Positions 12,008-20,718 of a DNA stretch of 64,000 nt are shown in pieces. Numbering within the stretch: the stretch's first letter is position 1; every line of letters starts with the position of its first letter. Both the position numbers and the translations under genes were made by a program. Origin of the DNA: Arthrobacter sp. TMP15 (GTDB lineage: Bacteria > Actinomycetota > Actinomycetes > Actinomycetales > Micrococcaceae); assembly GCF_039529835.1 (NCBI RefSeq), contig NZ_CP154262.1:1116001-1180000 (forward strand), read 5' to 3'. The notes below the pieces were generated by a model. That model saw nothing but the letters and a program-made list of their open reading frames with translations. It ran no database searches and was not told where the DNA came from.

Positions 12008-12853
12008 ATGACCCCGAACGCCGTATTAGTTGCCGAACTACTTGATGTTGCTTTGCGCGCTGCCGCAGCGGGTGCCGCCGTGCTGGCTGTCCGGGATCCT
12101 GATGGTTTTGGGGCCACGGAAAAGTCGTCCGACGCCGATTGGGTGACAGCTTTTGATCTGGCCGCCGAACATGCTGTACGGGCTGTTATCACCAGTGCCC
12201 GCCCGCACGACGTCATCACCGGGGAAGAACTTGCGCCTGCCCTGCCCGCGGATCCTTCGGGGTACCGGTGGAGCATCGATCCCCTCGACGGCACCATGAA
12301 TTTCATCCGTAACATTGCCTACTACGGAACTTCGGTGGCGGTGATGGGGCCCGACGGCGAATGGTTGGCCGGGGTGGTCAACGCACCCGCCCTGCGGAGG
12401 ATCTACTTTGCCTCCCTCGATGGTGGGGCGTGGCTAGATGAAATCCGGGCCGACGGTGTGCAATCGGTTCGCCGTCTCAACGGTCCTGTTCAAGCACGGG
12501 GTGGGACGCTGCTGTCAACGGCACTGACCTATGACCCTGTGGTGCGCCGCCAGCTGGTGTCCGAGTTGAACACTCGAATGGATCACTTTGGTGATTTCCG
12601 CCGTTTGGGTTCGGCAGCCCTTGAATTGTGCGCTGTGGCTGAAGGATCGGTTGATGCCTACTTGGAATACGGCCTGTTTGAGCACGACTTCGCAGCCGGT
12701 GGACTGATAGCTGGAGAAGCCGGTGCCTGGGTGCACCGTCCTGTTCTGAGCCCGGCAGTTGAGGGGCTACCCACCCGCGAAGAAGTGCTGGCGGTATGGA
12801 CCGCCGCGTGCGTGCCGGGCTTAGAAGGCGGCTTCGCCCCAACCAGTGAGTGA
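12008..12853 (+). CDS. Inositol monophosphatase family protein
   Basis: 281 residues. Metal-dependent sugar-phosphatase signature residues are present: GEE (in ITGEELAP), DPLDGT (in SIDPLDGTMNF) and the C-terminal metal-binding segment EHDFAAGGLIAGEAG, which corresponds to the family WDxAAG motif with His-Asp instead of Trp-Asp. By family it hydrolyses a phosphate monoester such as inositol-1-phosphate or histidinol phosphate; the substrate cannot be told from sequence. It has a good Shine-Dalgarno (AAGGAT, 11998-12003) and lies 36 nt after ligA, so cotranscription is possible. Its 3' end faces the leftward gene at 12868. Confidence 0.9.
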   Translation: MTPNAVLVAELLDVALRAAAAGAAVLAVRDPDGFGATEKSSDADWVTAFDLAAEHAVRAVITSARPHDVITGEELAPALPADPSGYRWSIDPLDGTMNFIRNIAYYGTSVAVMGPDGEWLAGVVNAPALRRIYFASLDGGAWLDEIRADGVQSVRRLNGPVQARGGTLLSTALTYDPVVRRQLVSELNTRMDHFGDFRRLGSAALELCAVAEGSVDAYLEYGLFEHDFAAGGLIAGEAGAWVHRPVLSPAVEGLPTREEVLAVWTAACVPGLEGGFAPTSE

Positions 12854-12867
12854 TCCGCTAATTTTTC

Positions 12868-13794
12868 TCAGCCTGGATGCCAGCCCTGTTGCTTGAGGGC
12901 TTTTGCGACCATGGCGATGACAAACGCGTCACCTCGCTGCATATCGGATTTGTATACCTTTACTTGTTGCCAGCCTCTAGCGGCCGTGCGCACATCCCGG
13001 TTGCGGTCGAAAAGCTGTTTCTGGGATGTCTTGTGGATGTCCCCTTCATACTCAGCGCATGTCTTGTACTCTTCGCAGGCAAGGTCAGGTGCCACCGGTG
13101 GATCCCCGGCTATGGAGTAATTTGTGGTGAATGTGGGAAGCCCCGCCCGCTGTAAGAGCAGGCGCAAACGAGTTTCCCTCGGCGAGTCCACACCAACACG
13201 CATCAACTCCACGGCGGCTCTGGCCTTGGTGAGACCGCGGACATTGTGCTTACTGGCGATGTAGGCGCGCAGTTCGGCAGCGGAGATGATGGCTAACTTT
13301 GGTGGCTCAAAATGCCGATTGTGCGCACAAATCAGAAAATCTGCAACGGCAACAAGCGTTTGCAGATCCAGGATGTGACCCAGATCTAAGAACGTCCGGG
13401 CGGGGGTTGTTACAGGTACACCGCCAAAGTCCATGATGTCTTCCCCCGGCAGTCTGATGCTATGCCCAATGATGTGCTTGCGCCGCGGCTGAACTGATGC
13501 GGCGGGCCGGGTGATGTGGACAGTTTTGATATCTTGCTCGAACCACGGAAGCGGCATCCCATGTAATTGGGCAGCCGTGACATGGGAGATGCAGCCACGA
13601 TCACACAATGCAATATACGGGCGAACCCGGTCAAGTAGATTCTGCGATTCTCCCCGCGGCACCCGAACTTGCCGGCTGGGACTGGAGAGGTCCTTGGCGC
13701 GCATCCTGCTCAGGGTCGCACCGGCGGAGAGCCCTTCTTCGTAAGTGAAGGACCTCCGTCCCAACGCGGCAGGAAGTGGCGGTCTGCTAACCAT
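12868..13794 (-). CDS. AbiEi-like / DUF559-type endonuclease-fold protein
   Basis: 308 residues. The N-terminal half resembles the winged-helix region of AbiEi-family antitoxin-like proteins found in Micrococcaceae (SHVTAAQLHGMPLP, VTTPARTFLDLG). The C-terminal ~100 residues resemble the Vsr/DUF559 restriction-endonuclease fold: SPRETRLRLLLQRAGLP, then PDLA, CAEYEGDIH, Q and DRNRD. The acidic Asp/Glu pair and following His are compatible with a nuclease core, but activity is unproven. No AbiEii-type nucleotidyltransferase toxin is adjacent, so it is an orphan. Function unknown; the fold assignment rests on motif spacing remembered from the family. Confidence 0.7.
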   Translation of the reverse strand: MVSRPPLPAALGRRSFTYEEGLSAGATLSRMRAKDLSSPSRQVRVPRGESQNLLDRVRPYIALCDRGCISHVTAAQLHGMPLPWFEQDIKTVHITRPAASVQPRRKHIIGHSIRLPGEDIMDFGGVPVTTPARTFLDLGHILDLQTLVAVADFLICAHNRHFEPPKLAIISAAELRAYIASKHNVRGLTKARAAVELMRVGVDSPRETRLRLLLQRAGLPTFTTNYSIAGDPPVAPDLACEEYKTCAEYEGDIHKTSQKQLFDRNRDVRTAARGWQQVKVYKSDMQRGDAFVIAMVAKALKQQGWHPG

Positions 13795-13871
13795 CTATCA
13801 AGTCTTGCCTAGAAACGCCCACCCTGCGGCCGGTTATCCACAGGTTCGCGGCATCTGCCCCTGCCCTTCAT

Positions 13872-13932
13872 TTCGTTTAAGCAGCTCCTGTGGGTGTTTG
13901 GCCCGAACACCCACAGGAGCTGCTTAAACGAA
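13872..13932. repeat. Long perfect hairpin repeat, family B, copy 1
   Basis: Left arm 13872-13898 and right arm 13906-13932 are perfectly complementary over 27 bp with a 7-nt loop; the core is AACACCCACAGGAGCTGCTT. A second, imperfect copy lies at 46553-46610. It sits between divergently transcribed genes (start at 13794 leftward, 14106 rightward), so it is not a terminator for either neighbour. The whole gap 13795-14105 holds this element and one TTATCCACA at 13834, and nothing else I recognise. Confidence 0.85.
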
Positions 13933-14105
13933 TCAGGATTAGGAGATTCTGCGGATGTGGGCGTCGTTTTTCTTCCTGGTGGCCTGAAAATGCGGCGAAA
14001 TGGCTACGAATTTCCTCAGTGACACCTCGATACGGAAGACTAGGAAGGCACGTTCCACCGTGGTGGCGCATTCACCAGGCATTAGCATCCAGAGAAACTA
14101 GAGAC

Positions 14106-14603
14106 ATGACACAGATTGTCCGGCCCATCACCGAAGCAGATTATGAGATAGTGGCCCGGATTACGGCCGAGGCATACCTTGGCGCCGGCTACTTTGACAG
14201 CATTGAATACCCCTATATGCAGAAGATCCTACGTGTAGGGGAGCGGGCAGCTGTGGCAACTGTCATTGTTGCCGAAAGTGCGCAAGTGGTGGTCGGCTCG
14301 GCGACCCTGGCCGTGTTTGGAGATGTCTGGGCTGATATTGCACTGCCGGATGAACTCGAGTTCCGCCTGTTGGTGGTGGACCCGGCTATTCAACGCAGCG
14401 GTGCCGGGACAGCCATGGTAGCGGCAATTCTGGAGAGAGCACGTGCCATGGACGGTATCAACGCGGTGAGCCTGACCACCGGCGATGACTGGCATGGTGC
14501 CCATGCGCTGTACCAGAAGATGGGATTCGTTAGGGTGCCCGAGCGAGACTGGCCCGTCCCGGAGAATGGCAAAATGCTGCGCGTGTACCGCTTGGAAGTA
14601 TAA
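14106..14603 (+). CDS. GNAT family N-acetyltransferase
   Basis: 165 residues from ATG 14106 (MTQIVRPITEADYE). The open frame extends upstream through the hairpin repeat, but that part is not protein-like. It has the typical GNAT order: an N-terminal strand with RPITEADY, the acetyl-CoA loop VDPAIQRSGAGTAMV (an R/Q-x-x-G-x-G/A variant) around residues 98-112, and a C-terminal ALYQKMGFVRV segment. By family it transfers an acetyl group from acetyl-CoA to an amine; the substrate is unknown. It is monocistronic and faces the glycosidase gene ending at 14622. Confidence 0.88.
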   Translation: MTQIVRPITEADYEIVARITAEAYLGAGYFDSIEYPYMQKILRVGERAAVATVIVAESAQVVVGSATLAVFGDVWADIALPDELEFRLLVVDPAIQRSGAGTAMVAAILERARAMDGINAVSLTTGDDWHGAHALYQKMGFVRVPERDWPVPENGKMLRVYRLEV

Positions 14604-14621
14604 GTTTAGCGAAGTGGCAGC

Positions 14622-16031
14622 CTAGCTAAGCAGCTCCACGAGGGCTTCGGAGACGGCAAGTGAGGCCCCATAGGTGACAATATCGGCGCCACCGCGAGGC
14701 CATCCGCATTCCACCACTATGGTGTGGTGTCCCGCAGCGCGCAACGTCTGTGCAACTTCCCACACCTGGTGGTCCTTGGCCAGTCCACGTCCGGAAACAG
14801 CCACCTTTTGTCCAGGCACAAGCTGAGCAACGTCAACCGTGGCACCCGTTGCCGCAGGTCCCCAGGGGACCACTCCCACAGCGTAGTTGGTGGTGGTTTC
14901 AACCTGAACCAGGGCAGCATCCGAGGGGTCTTCCAGCCAGGATACGGCTTTGGGTGTGACCTCAAAGGCGGCACGGATGCCTCCTGGTGTGGGAACAGGA
15001 TCCGGTGCCGAAATAGCCTCCGGTGTCAGGCTGACCGTGGCGGGGTAGTTGGCTTCCAATTCCGCAGTGCGGTCAGCAGCATCGCGCAGGCGTGAGAGCG
15101 GAAGAGTTCCATCCACAACAGCAGCCTCGATGGCATCAAGAACCTGCAGGTACTGCTCTTGTGTTGTTTCCGAACCAATGCACAGCAGGTCAGCGCCAGC
15201 AGCTAGAGCCTTAACCGCTGCTGCCGGAACGCCGATCTCTCCGGAGGCGCCCACCATATCCAGCGCGTCTGTGATGATAGCGCCAGTGAAGCCCAGCTGG
15301 CCGCGCAGCACATCCATCAGCACAATGCGCGAGAACGTGGCTGGATTCTGCGGATCCAAAGCGTCAACGATGATGTGGCTGGTCATAATACTTGCCACTC
15401 CGGCAGCCGCTGCCGCCTGGAAAGGCAACAACTCCCGCGCCGCCAGCGTTTGCGCATCCACTAAAATGCGGGGTAGATCCACATGGGAATCAGTGGAGGT
15501 GTCTCCGTGCCCCGGGAAATGCTTGGCACACGCTGCCACGCCGGTGCTCTGCATCCCGTCAATCCACGCAATGGTGTGTGCAGACACAAGCGCCGGCGAG
15601 GCGCCGAAGCTCCGCGATCCAATGACAGGGTTATCTGCTGCGGAGTTCACATCCGCATCGGGGGCCAGATTCAAATTGATGCCAAAAGCGGCAAGTTCAC
15701 TAGCTATCGCTGCGGCTGAGGCGGTGGTGGCTTCCAGATCATTCAGGCGGCCCAAGACGGCATTGCCTGGTTGGTTTGAGCCGGTCAGGTAATGCAGCCG
15801 TGTGACGTCACCGCCCTCTTCGTCAACTGAAAGCAACGCGTGGGGTGCGCGTTGGCGTAATTGAGTGCACAAATCACTCAACTGCTCCCATGACTGCAGG
15901 TTGGTGCCAAACAAGCACACCGCGGCCAAACCGTCGTCGAACGCTTCAAGAAGCCATTGCGGTGCCGTGGTGCCAACAAATCCTGGCATCAGTGATCCGG
16001 CAGCCAAACGTCGAAGTTGGGAAGATTTCAT
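14622..16031 (-). CDS. Family 3 glycoside hydrolase, NagZ-like beta-N-acetylhexosaminidase
   Basis: About 469 residues. ATG 16031 is preferred over ATG 16037 because AAAGG lies at a normal distance only from the former. The GH3 N-acetylglucosaminidase signature KHFPGHGDTSTDSH near residues 170-185 includes the Asp/His dyad of NagZ-type enzymes. No signal peptide is evident, so it should be cytoplasmic. It is the last gene of the leftward operon ROK regulator, binding protein, permease, permease, glycosidase. This suggests that imported N-acetylhexosamine-containing oligosaccharides (chito-oligosaccharides or muropeptide sugars) are hydrolysed inside the cell. The C-terminal ~130 residues are a second alpha/beta domain. 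Confidence 0.88.
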   Translation of the reverse strand: MKSSQLRRLAAGSLMPGFVGTTAPQWLLEAFDDGLAAVCLFGTNLQSWEQLSDLCTQLRQRAPHALLSVDEEGGDVTRLHYLTGSNQPGNAVLGRLNDLEATTASAAAIASELAAFGINLNLAPDADVNSAADNPVIGSRSFGASPALVSAHTIAWIDGMQSTGVAACAKHFPGHGDTSTDSHVDLPRILVDAQTLAARELLPFQAAAAAGVASIMTSHIIVDALDPQNPATFSRIVLMDVLRGQLGFTGAIITDALDMVGASGEIGVPAAAVKALAAGADLLCIGSETTQEQYLQVLDAIEAAVVDGTLPLSRLRDAADRTAELEANYPATVSLTPEAISAPDPVPTPGGIRAAFEVTPKAVSWLEDPSDAALVQVETTTNYAVGVVPWGPAATGATVDVAQLVPGQKVAVSGRGLAKDHQVWEVAQTLRAAGHHTIVVECGWPRGGADIVTYGASLAVSEALVELLS

Positions 16032-16036
16032 AACCA

Positions 16037-16876
16037 TCAGCCTTTCACCGCACCGCTGACAAGACCGGAGCTCATTTTGCCCTGGACAATCAAGAAGAAG
16101 ATAATCACCGGAACGGCTACCAGCATTGAGGCGGCCATCACCATGCCCCAGTCCGTTTCACGGTTGGCCGAAGCCTGAACAAAGCCGCGCAACCAGAGCG
16201 GCAGCGTTTTGCTTTGGTCCTCGGTCATAATGACCAATGCCACCGTGAACTCGTTCCATGCCTGCAAAAATGCGTACACTCCGGATGCCACCAAGCCTGG
16301 GGCGAGCAGCGGGAAGGTGATCTTCAAGAATGCCTGCGTACGGGAAAGCCCGTCAACCATGGCGGCCTCTTCAAGTTCTGCCGGAACGCCGGCAACGAAC
16401 CCACGCAGCATCCACACCGTGAACGGGACTACTGCCGCCGTGTAAAGAACTGTCAGCCCAATGATGTTGTTCAGCATGCCAACCGAGCTCATCATCTTGT
16501 ACTGGGCAATGAACATTCCTTCAGCGGGGAGCATCTGGATCAGCAGCAAGGCAAGAATGAAAGACTTCCGGCCCTTGAACTTGAAACGGCTGATGGACAG
16601 CGCACCAAGGAAAGCAATAATCAGCACAGCCGCAACGGTAGTCAGGGTGACGGCCAATGAAATGCCAAGTGCCTTCATGAATGTGCCATCGCTGAGGGCA
16701 TTCTTGAAGTTATCCAGCGACCCGCCGAAAGGCAGAAAAGTCGGTGTTGTGGACTGCAAGACGATGTTTGGCAGAAAAGATGAGTTGAACATCCAGTAGA
16801 CGGGGAACGCCCACAGGGCAGCAACCACCAATGCCAGCAACGTGTATAGGGTGTTGGAGACGGATTTCAGCCGCAT
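16037..16876 (-). CDS. Carbohydrate ABC transporter permease (MalG/NgcG-type)
   Basis: 279 residues with six predicted membrane helices, beginning with VSNTLYTLLALVVAALWAFP. The inner-membrane coupling loop (EEAAMVDGLSRTQAFLKITF, near 185-205) has the EAA motif that contacts the ATPase. Its stop shares one base with the glycosidase ATG region and its start lies 1 nt after the previous permease stop, so it is tightly coupled in the operon. No ATPase gene is present, which is common in actinobacterial sugar importers that share an MsiK-type ATPase encoded elsewhere. Confidence 0.93.
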   Translation of the reverse strand: MRLKSVSNTLYTLLALVVAALWAFPVYWMFNSSFLPNIVLQSTTPTFLPFGGSLDNFKNALSDGTFMKALGISLAVTLTTVAAVLIIAFLGALSISRFKFKGRKSFILALLLIQMLPAEGMFIAQYKMMSSVGMLNNIIGLTVLYTAAVVPFTVWMLRGFVAGVPAELEEAAMVDGLSRTQAFLKITFPLLAPGLVASGVYAFLQAWNEFTVALVIMTEDQSKTLPLWLRGFVQASANRETDWGMVMAASMLVAVPVIIFFLIVQGKMSSGLVSGAVKG

Positions 16877-16877
16877 T

Positions 16878-17840
16878 TTATACTTCTTCCTTCATCAGGG
16901 AGCGGACGTAGTACCAGCTGATGGCAACGGTGATGATCAAAAGCAGAATGGAAACGGCGCTGGCCGTACCGAAATCACCTGAGCCAACACCTAGCTGGTA
17001 GATGTAGGTGCCAAGCAGGTTTGTCTCGTTCGCGATGCCACCGGCATCCTGGAGCAGCTTGATCTGTGTGAACACACGCAAGTCCCAGATGAGTTGCAAC
17101 AGCAACACGATGGAGAGCACCGGGGCAATCAGCGGCATGATGATAAACCGGGTACGCTGCCAACCGCTGGCGCCGTCTATAGCCGCGGCCTCGAGGACTT
17201 CGCCGGAAATCTGGGTTAGGCCCGCGTAGATACTCAAGGCCACGAAGGGCACGCTGATCCACACAACGATGACGACGGCGATGATGAAGAACGTGACCGG
17301 GTCCGCTAACCAGTTGTGGCCTTGGGCATCGATGCCAAACTGGACGAGTAGCCAGTTAAGGACGCCGCGGCGCCAATCAATAAGCCAAACCCATACGGTC
17401 ATGGCCGCCACGATGGGCATGGCCCAGGCTAGGAGCAGGGAAACTTGTAATACCAGCCGAGCGAAGGTGCCAACCCGTTTCATCAGCAAGGCTAGTGAGC
17501 CTCCGATGAGTACGGTTGCGCCGGCACAGATGAAGCAGTAAAGCAGCGAACGGCCAAGGACAACCCAGAATTCCTGGTTAGTGAGCAAGGCAGTGTAATT
17601 AGCCAAACCAACAAATTCGGGTTGGACGCCAAACTGTTGCTTGAGACCAAATTCCTGGAAGCTAGTGATGGTCTGCCAAATCACGGGATAGCCCAGTGCT
17701 GCAAGCAGGACAATAATGGTGGGCAAAATGAGGAAGAAAGGGACCTTAGAAGTCTTTTTCTTGCGTGGGACGAAACTGTTCGACGGGGCCGGCCTACTCA
17801 TTCTGCGAGTAGCTGGAGGCGCTGGGGCGTCCGTGGACAT
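16878..17840 (-). CDS. Carbohydrate ABC transporter permease (MalF/NgcF-type)
   Basis: 320 residues. A Pro/Ser/Lys-rich cytoplasmic N-terminus (PRKKKTSK) is followed by six predicted helices and an EAA-type loop (LEAAAIDGASGWQRTRFIIM). It forms the heterodimeric channel with the permease encoded 1 nt downstream. It follows the binding-protein gene after a 118-nt gap that contains a strong hairpin, typical of binding-protein/permease operons, where the binding protein is made in excess. Confidence 0.93.
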   Translation of the reverse strand: MSTDAPAPPATRRMSRPAPSNSFVPRKKKTSKVPFFLILPTIIVLLAALGYPVIWQTITSFQEFGLKQQFGVQPEFVGLANYTALLTNQEFWVVLGRSLLYCFICAGATVLIGGSLALLMKRVGTFARLVLQVSLLLAWAMPIVAAMTVWVWLIDWRRGVLNWLLVQFGIDAQGHNWLADPVTFFIIAVVIVVWISVPFVALSIYAGLTQISGEVLEAAAIDGASGWQRTRFIIMPLIAPVLSIVLLLQLIWDLRVFTQIKLLQDAGGIANETNLLGTYIYQLGVGSGDFGTASAVSILLLIITVAISWYYVRSLMKEEV

Positions 17841-17916
17841 AGGGGGCCTTTCGTGACGGCGGTGGCCGTGGTTCTCCTGCCTGCGGGGCAGTTTTTTCTT
17901 GCGGTGGCGAAAAGAT

Positions 17917-17949
17917 GCGGTGGCCGAGGTTCTTCGCCTCGGCCACCGC
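17917..17949 (-). terminator. Intra-operon hairpin after the sugar-binding protein gene
   Basis: A 13-bp perfect stem (17917-17929 with 17937-17949) with a 7-nt loop starts about 10 nt after the binding-protein stop. On the leftward transcript it is followed by ATCTTTTCG and then AAGAAAAAAC, so it has only a weak U tract. It probably acts as a partial terminator or mRNA-stabilising stem that raises binding-protein output relative to the permeases. Confidence 0.7.
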
Positions 17950-17958
17950 TAACTATGT

Positions 17959-19299
17959 TTACTTCAAGTTCAGTTTCGGGGTGATCTTTTCGTCGTATTC
18001 CTTGGCCAGAGCAGCCAGATCATCCGTGTCACGGATCTTGCCGAAGAACTCTTCCAGAATTGAGGAGGACTCAACAGCTGCCCAGCCCGGAGCGGCGGGG
18101 GTTAGCTTGGAGTTGGAGGCTGAGGCAATGGCAGCCTTGGCGAACTGGTCTGTGCCAAGAGCATCTACGTATTCGGCGTTAGCCGGGCCGAGGCCTGCGC
18201 CACCGAGCTTTTTCTGGTAGTCAGCGGAGTAGATAATGCGCATCAGTTCCTTGGCCAAGTCCTGGTTCTTGGATGCAGCGGAGATACCAATGTTGGAGCC
18301 ACCTGCCAAAACCGGGGCGGGCTTGCCGTCATTGCCGGGGAGAACAAAAGCACCAAAGGTCTTATCGTTCCACTCGCGAGCATCCTTGCCATCCTTCTTC
18401 ACAGCGTCACCAATGGACCAGTGAGCCCAGCCCGGAGCCATGATGGTGGCTGCAGCGAGGTTGGTCTCGCCAGTGGGCTTGCCGTCATCATCGAGGATCA
18501 CGTCAGTGTCGTTGATGTACAACCACGGAGTGGCATCCTTAGCATCTGCAGGTGCCTTGGAGGCGTTCTTGTAGATGCCTTGGAGCTGAGTCAGGCCCTT
18601 GATCGTGTTCGGGTCAGACAAGGTGGAAACCCACTTGCCGTCCTGCTTCTTGGCCAAGTCGCCATCGTTGGCGAAGATCCAGGAGACGCCGTTACGCCAG
18701 TCTTGACCACCCAAGAAGAAACCCGAGAAGTCCTTGATGTCGCGCGGGTTTTTCTCGGTGATTGTCTGTACAGCTGAGTTGAACTCATCCAGCGTCTTGG
18801 GCGTTTGGACACCGGCTTCCGTCCAGACATCCGTGCGGTTGAACATGTAGCGCGAGCCGAAGTAGTAAGGCAAGGTGTAGTTCTTGCCATCCACGGCACC
18901 TGCTTCAACGAAGGACGGCAGGAGCTTCTCGCCCCCCAATTCTTCATACATATCCGAAATATCGCTGAATGCGCCGATGTTGGTGAAGGTGGGTGACTGG
19001 GTGTTGCCCATTTCCACTACATCCGGAGTGTTCTTGGCATCCGGCATGGCTGTGGTCATTTTAGTAACGATGTCACCCCAGCCCTGCTCTTCAATCTTCA
19101 ACGTGGCGCCGGTCTTAGTCTTGAACGTATCGGTCAAGTAGGTGCGCAGATCATCGCTGGTGTCGCCACCAACCAGCCACAACGTGATGGAGCGATCAGC
19201 GTTGTCGGCCGGGTTGTTTGCTGCGGTGGAGCCTCCGCAAGCTGATAATGCCAGAGTGGCGGCCGCGACGGCTGCTACTCCTATGTACTTCTTTTTCAT
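17959..19299 (-). CDS. Sugar-binding lipoprotein of ABC importer (NgcE/DasA-like)
   Basis: 446 residues starting with a lipoprotein signal (MKKKYIGVAAVAAATLALSA, then Cys in a LSACGG lipobox). It is a family 1 extracellular solute-binding protein anchored outside the membrane that delivers sugar to the two permeases downstream. Aromatic residues (SWIF, PGWAHWS) are consistent with carbohydrate binding. The operon context (family 3 N-acetylhexosaminidase-like enzyme, ROK regulator) suggests chitobiose or another GlcNAc oligosaccharide; the exact ligand is inferred. It lies 73 nt downstream of the ROK regulator gene on the same strand. Confidence 0.92.
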   Translation of the reverse strand: MKKKYIGVAAVAAATLALSACGGSTAANNPADNADRSITLWLVGGDTSDDLRTYLTDTFKTKTGATLKIEEQGWGDIVTKMTTAMPDAKNTPDVVEMGNTQSPTFTNIGAFSDISDMYEELGGEKLLPSFVEAGAVDGKNYTLPYYFGSRYMFNRTDVWTEAGVQTPKTLDEFNSAVQTITEKNPRDIKDFSGFFLGGQDWRNGVSWIFANDGDLAKKQDGKWVSTLSDPNTIKGLTQLQGIYKNASKAPADAKDATPWLYINDTDVILDDDGKPTGETNLAAATIMAPGWAHWSIGDAVKKDGKDAREWNDKTFGAFVLPGNDGKPAPVLAGGSNIGISAASKNQDLAKELMRIIYSADYQKKLGGAGLGPANAEYVDALGTDQFAKAAIASASNSKLTPAAPGWAAVESSSILEEFFGKIRDTDDLAALAKEYDEKITPKLNLK

Positions 19300-19372
19300 G
19301 CTGTACCTCTCAAAAGGGGCGGCCGTGACTACTTAGAGGTAATCCGTGCCTGAACGGGATGGTGCAGGTGAT

Positions 19373-20530
19373 TCAATCCACTCCCAACTGGTTGGAAAGG
19401 ACCATGACGGCAGTTCCTCGCAGAACAGTATTTTCCGGTTCGTCCGTGAGCCGGACGTTTGTTGGGGGTGGTATGAGGCGAAGTACTCTGTGAGCGAGCG
19501 TTTCGCGGACGCCTTCTAGCAGCGCCCCTTCCAATAGCTGCGGCGGACCACAGAGGACAACCTCTGCCAGATCAAGCGCCGCAACAATGGGGGCAAGGGC
19601 AATTCCGAGTCGTTCCCCGGCCGTGTGCAACACTGCATCTGCGGCTTTTTTGGGGTCATGTTCTTGGGCGGTCGCGGCAAGAGCTGCTTGCAAGGCGGGG
19701 ACCGATAGCCAGGTTTCCAGGCAGCCTGTTCGCCCGCACTGGCATACGATGGCGTCTGCCTCCGGAGCTCCGACGGTGACATGGCCGATCTCGCCTGCGG
19801 CCGAGTGAACGCCACGGGCGCGTACCCCTCCCACCATCAGGCTGGAACCAACACCGCGGCCAATTCGGACCAGGATCATGTCATCAGCGCCGTGACCAAA
19901 GGTGTATTCGCCGTGAACAGCGGCGTCGGCATCGTTGTGCACAAGAGTGGGGAGCCCGGTGGCTTCCTGAATAATGGCCTGCAGCGGAACGTTTGTCCAA
20001 CCAAGGTTCGGGGCAGTGAGAACCACCCCCGCTGAATCCACGATGCCGGGGGAGCCGACGCCAATACCCAGCAACGTTTCGGTAGCCAGTTCGACGGCGG
20101 ACTGGGCCAGTTCCACAATCAGAGCGGTCAGCTGTTCGCCGGTTTCGTTGGTGATGGGCCTGGCAAAGCTGGCGAGGATCATGCCGTCTAGATCCATGAC
20201 GGCTGCGCGCAGAATGGCATTCTCAGTCAAATCAAGGCCGATGATTTGCAGTCCGTGCCGGTTGATGTCTACCAATATTGCCGGTTTTCCGGGACGAACT
20301 GTTTCATCAAGGCCCAATTCCACAGCGTGCCCGCGGGCAATGAGCTCGGTGACCAAATCGGAGATGGTCACCCGTGTCAAGCCCATGGCGCGGGACAGGT
20401 CTGCCCGGCTCATGGGTCCTGCTGCGTGCAGGGTGCGGAGCGCGAGGGTGAGGTTGTGGGCTCGGCCATCCGAGGGCAGGCTGGGTAGGCCTTCTCCTGC
20501 GGTTCTGTAGCGGTTCCTGGAGTTGTTCAT
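19373..20530 (-). CDS. ROK family transcriptional repressor
   Basis: 385 residues. The N-terminal winged helix (AAGPMSRADLSRAMGL, then TRVTISDLVTELI, near 35-65) precedes a ROK sugar-binding domain with a nucleotide/sugar motif and the zinc motif CQCGRTGCLETW near 265-276. This is the NagC/XylR type: DNA binding released by a sugar or sugar phosphate. It is the first gene of the leftward sugar operon, and a 19-bp palindrome lies 5-23 nt upstream of the start, so autoregulation of the whole operon is likely. No clear Shine-Dalgarno lies before ATG 20530, because that space is the palindrome. The mRNA may be leaderless. Confidence 0.92.
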   Translation of the reverse strand: MNNSRNRYRTAGEGLPSLPSDGRAHNLTLALRTLHAAGPMSRADLSRAMGLTRVTISDLVTELIARGHAVELGLDETVRPGKPAILVDINRHGLQIIGLDLTENAILRAAVMDLDGMILASFARPITNETGEQLTALIVELAQSAVELATETLLGIGVGSPGIVDSAGVVLTAPNLGWTNVPLQAIIQEATGLPTLVHNDADAAVHGEYTFGHGADDMILVRIGRGVGSSLMVGGVRARGVHSAAGEIGHVTVGAPEADAIVCQCGRTGCLETWLSVPALQAALAATAQEHDPKKAADAVLHTAGERLGIALAPIVAALDLAEVVLCGPPQLLEGALLEGVRETLAHRVLRLIPPPTNVRLTDEPENTVLRGTAVMVLSNQLGVD

Positions 20531-20534
20531 GGAT

Positions 20535-20553
20535 GTTAGTAAACTCTACTAAC
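20535..20553. promoter_or_regulatory. Probable ROK operator
   Basis: A palindrome with 7-bp arms (GTTAGTA 20535-20541, TACTAAC 20547-20553) and a 5-bp AT-rich centre lies immediately upstream of the ROK gene. TTAGTA-type inverted repeats are typical ROK repressor sites. Its overlap with the position where a ribosome-binding site would sit means repressor bound here should block transcription initiation or early elongation. Confidence 0.65.
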
Positions 20554-20718
20554 AAAAGAAATGCTACGAGTTTCTGTCCTTTTGGATAGTTGTTGCCAAA
20601 CTGTGATGTAGCACTCAGGTGCACGGTGTATGTGAGCCGGGGCTCCTGGAAATCTTTATGTGGCAAGGAGACTAAGCTAGAAGGGACACAATTAATCTTT
20701 TGCTTACAGGGGAGATCC

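Noticed and set aside
13834-13842. DnaA box (TTATCCACA) suggesting an origin
   Set aside because: It is a single copy with no AT-rich region, dnaA, dnaN or cluster of further boxes nearby.
13890-14105. N-terminal extension of the GNAT protein
   Set aside because: The frame only reads through the family B hairpin; the protein family begins at the ATG at 14106.
15049-15792. 247-codon frame opposite the glycosidase gene
   Set aside because: Ala/Ser/Arg-rich antisense shadow of a gene with clear GH3 motifs.
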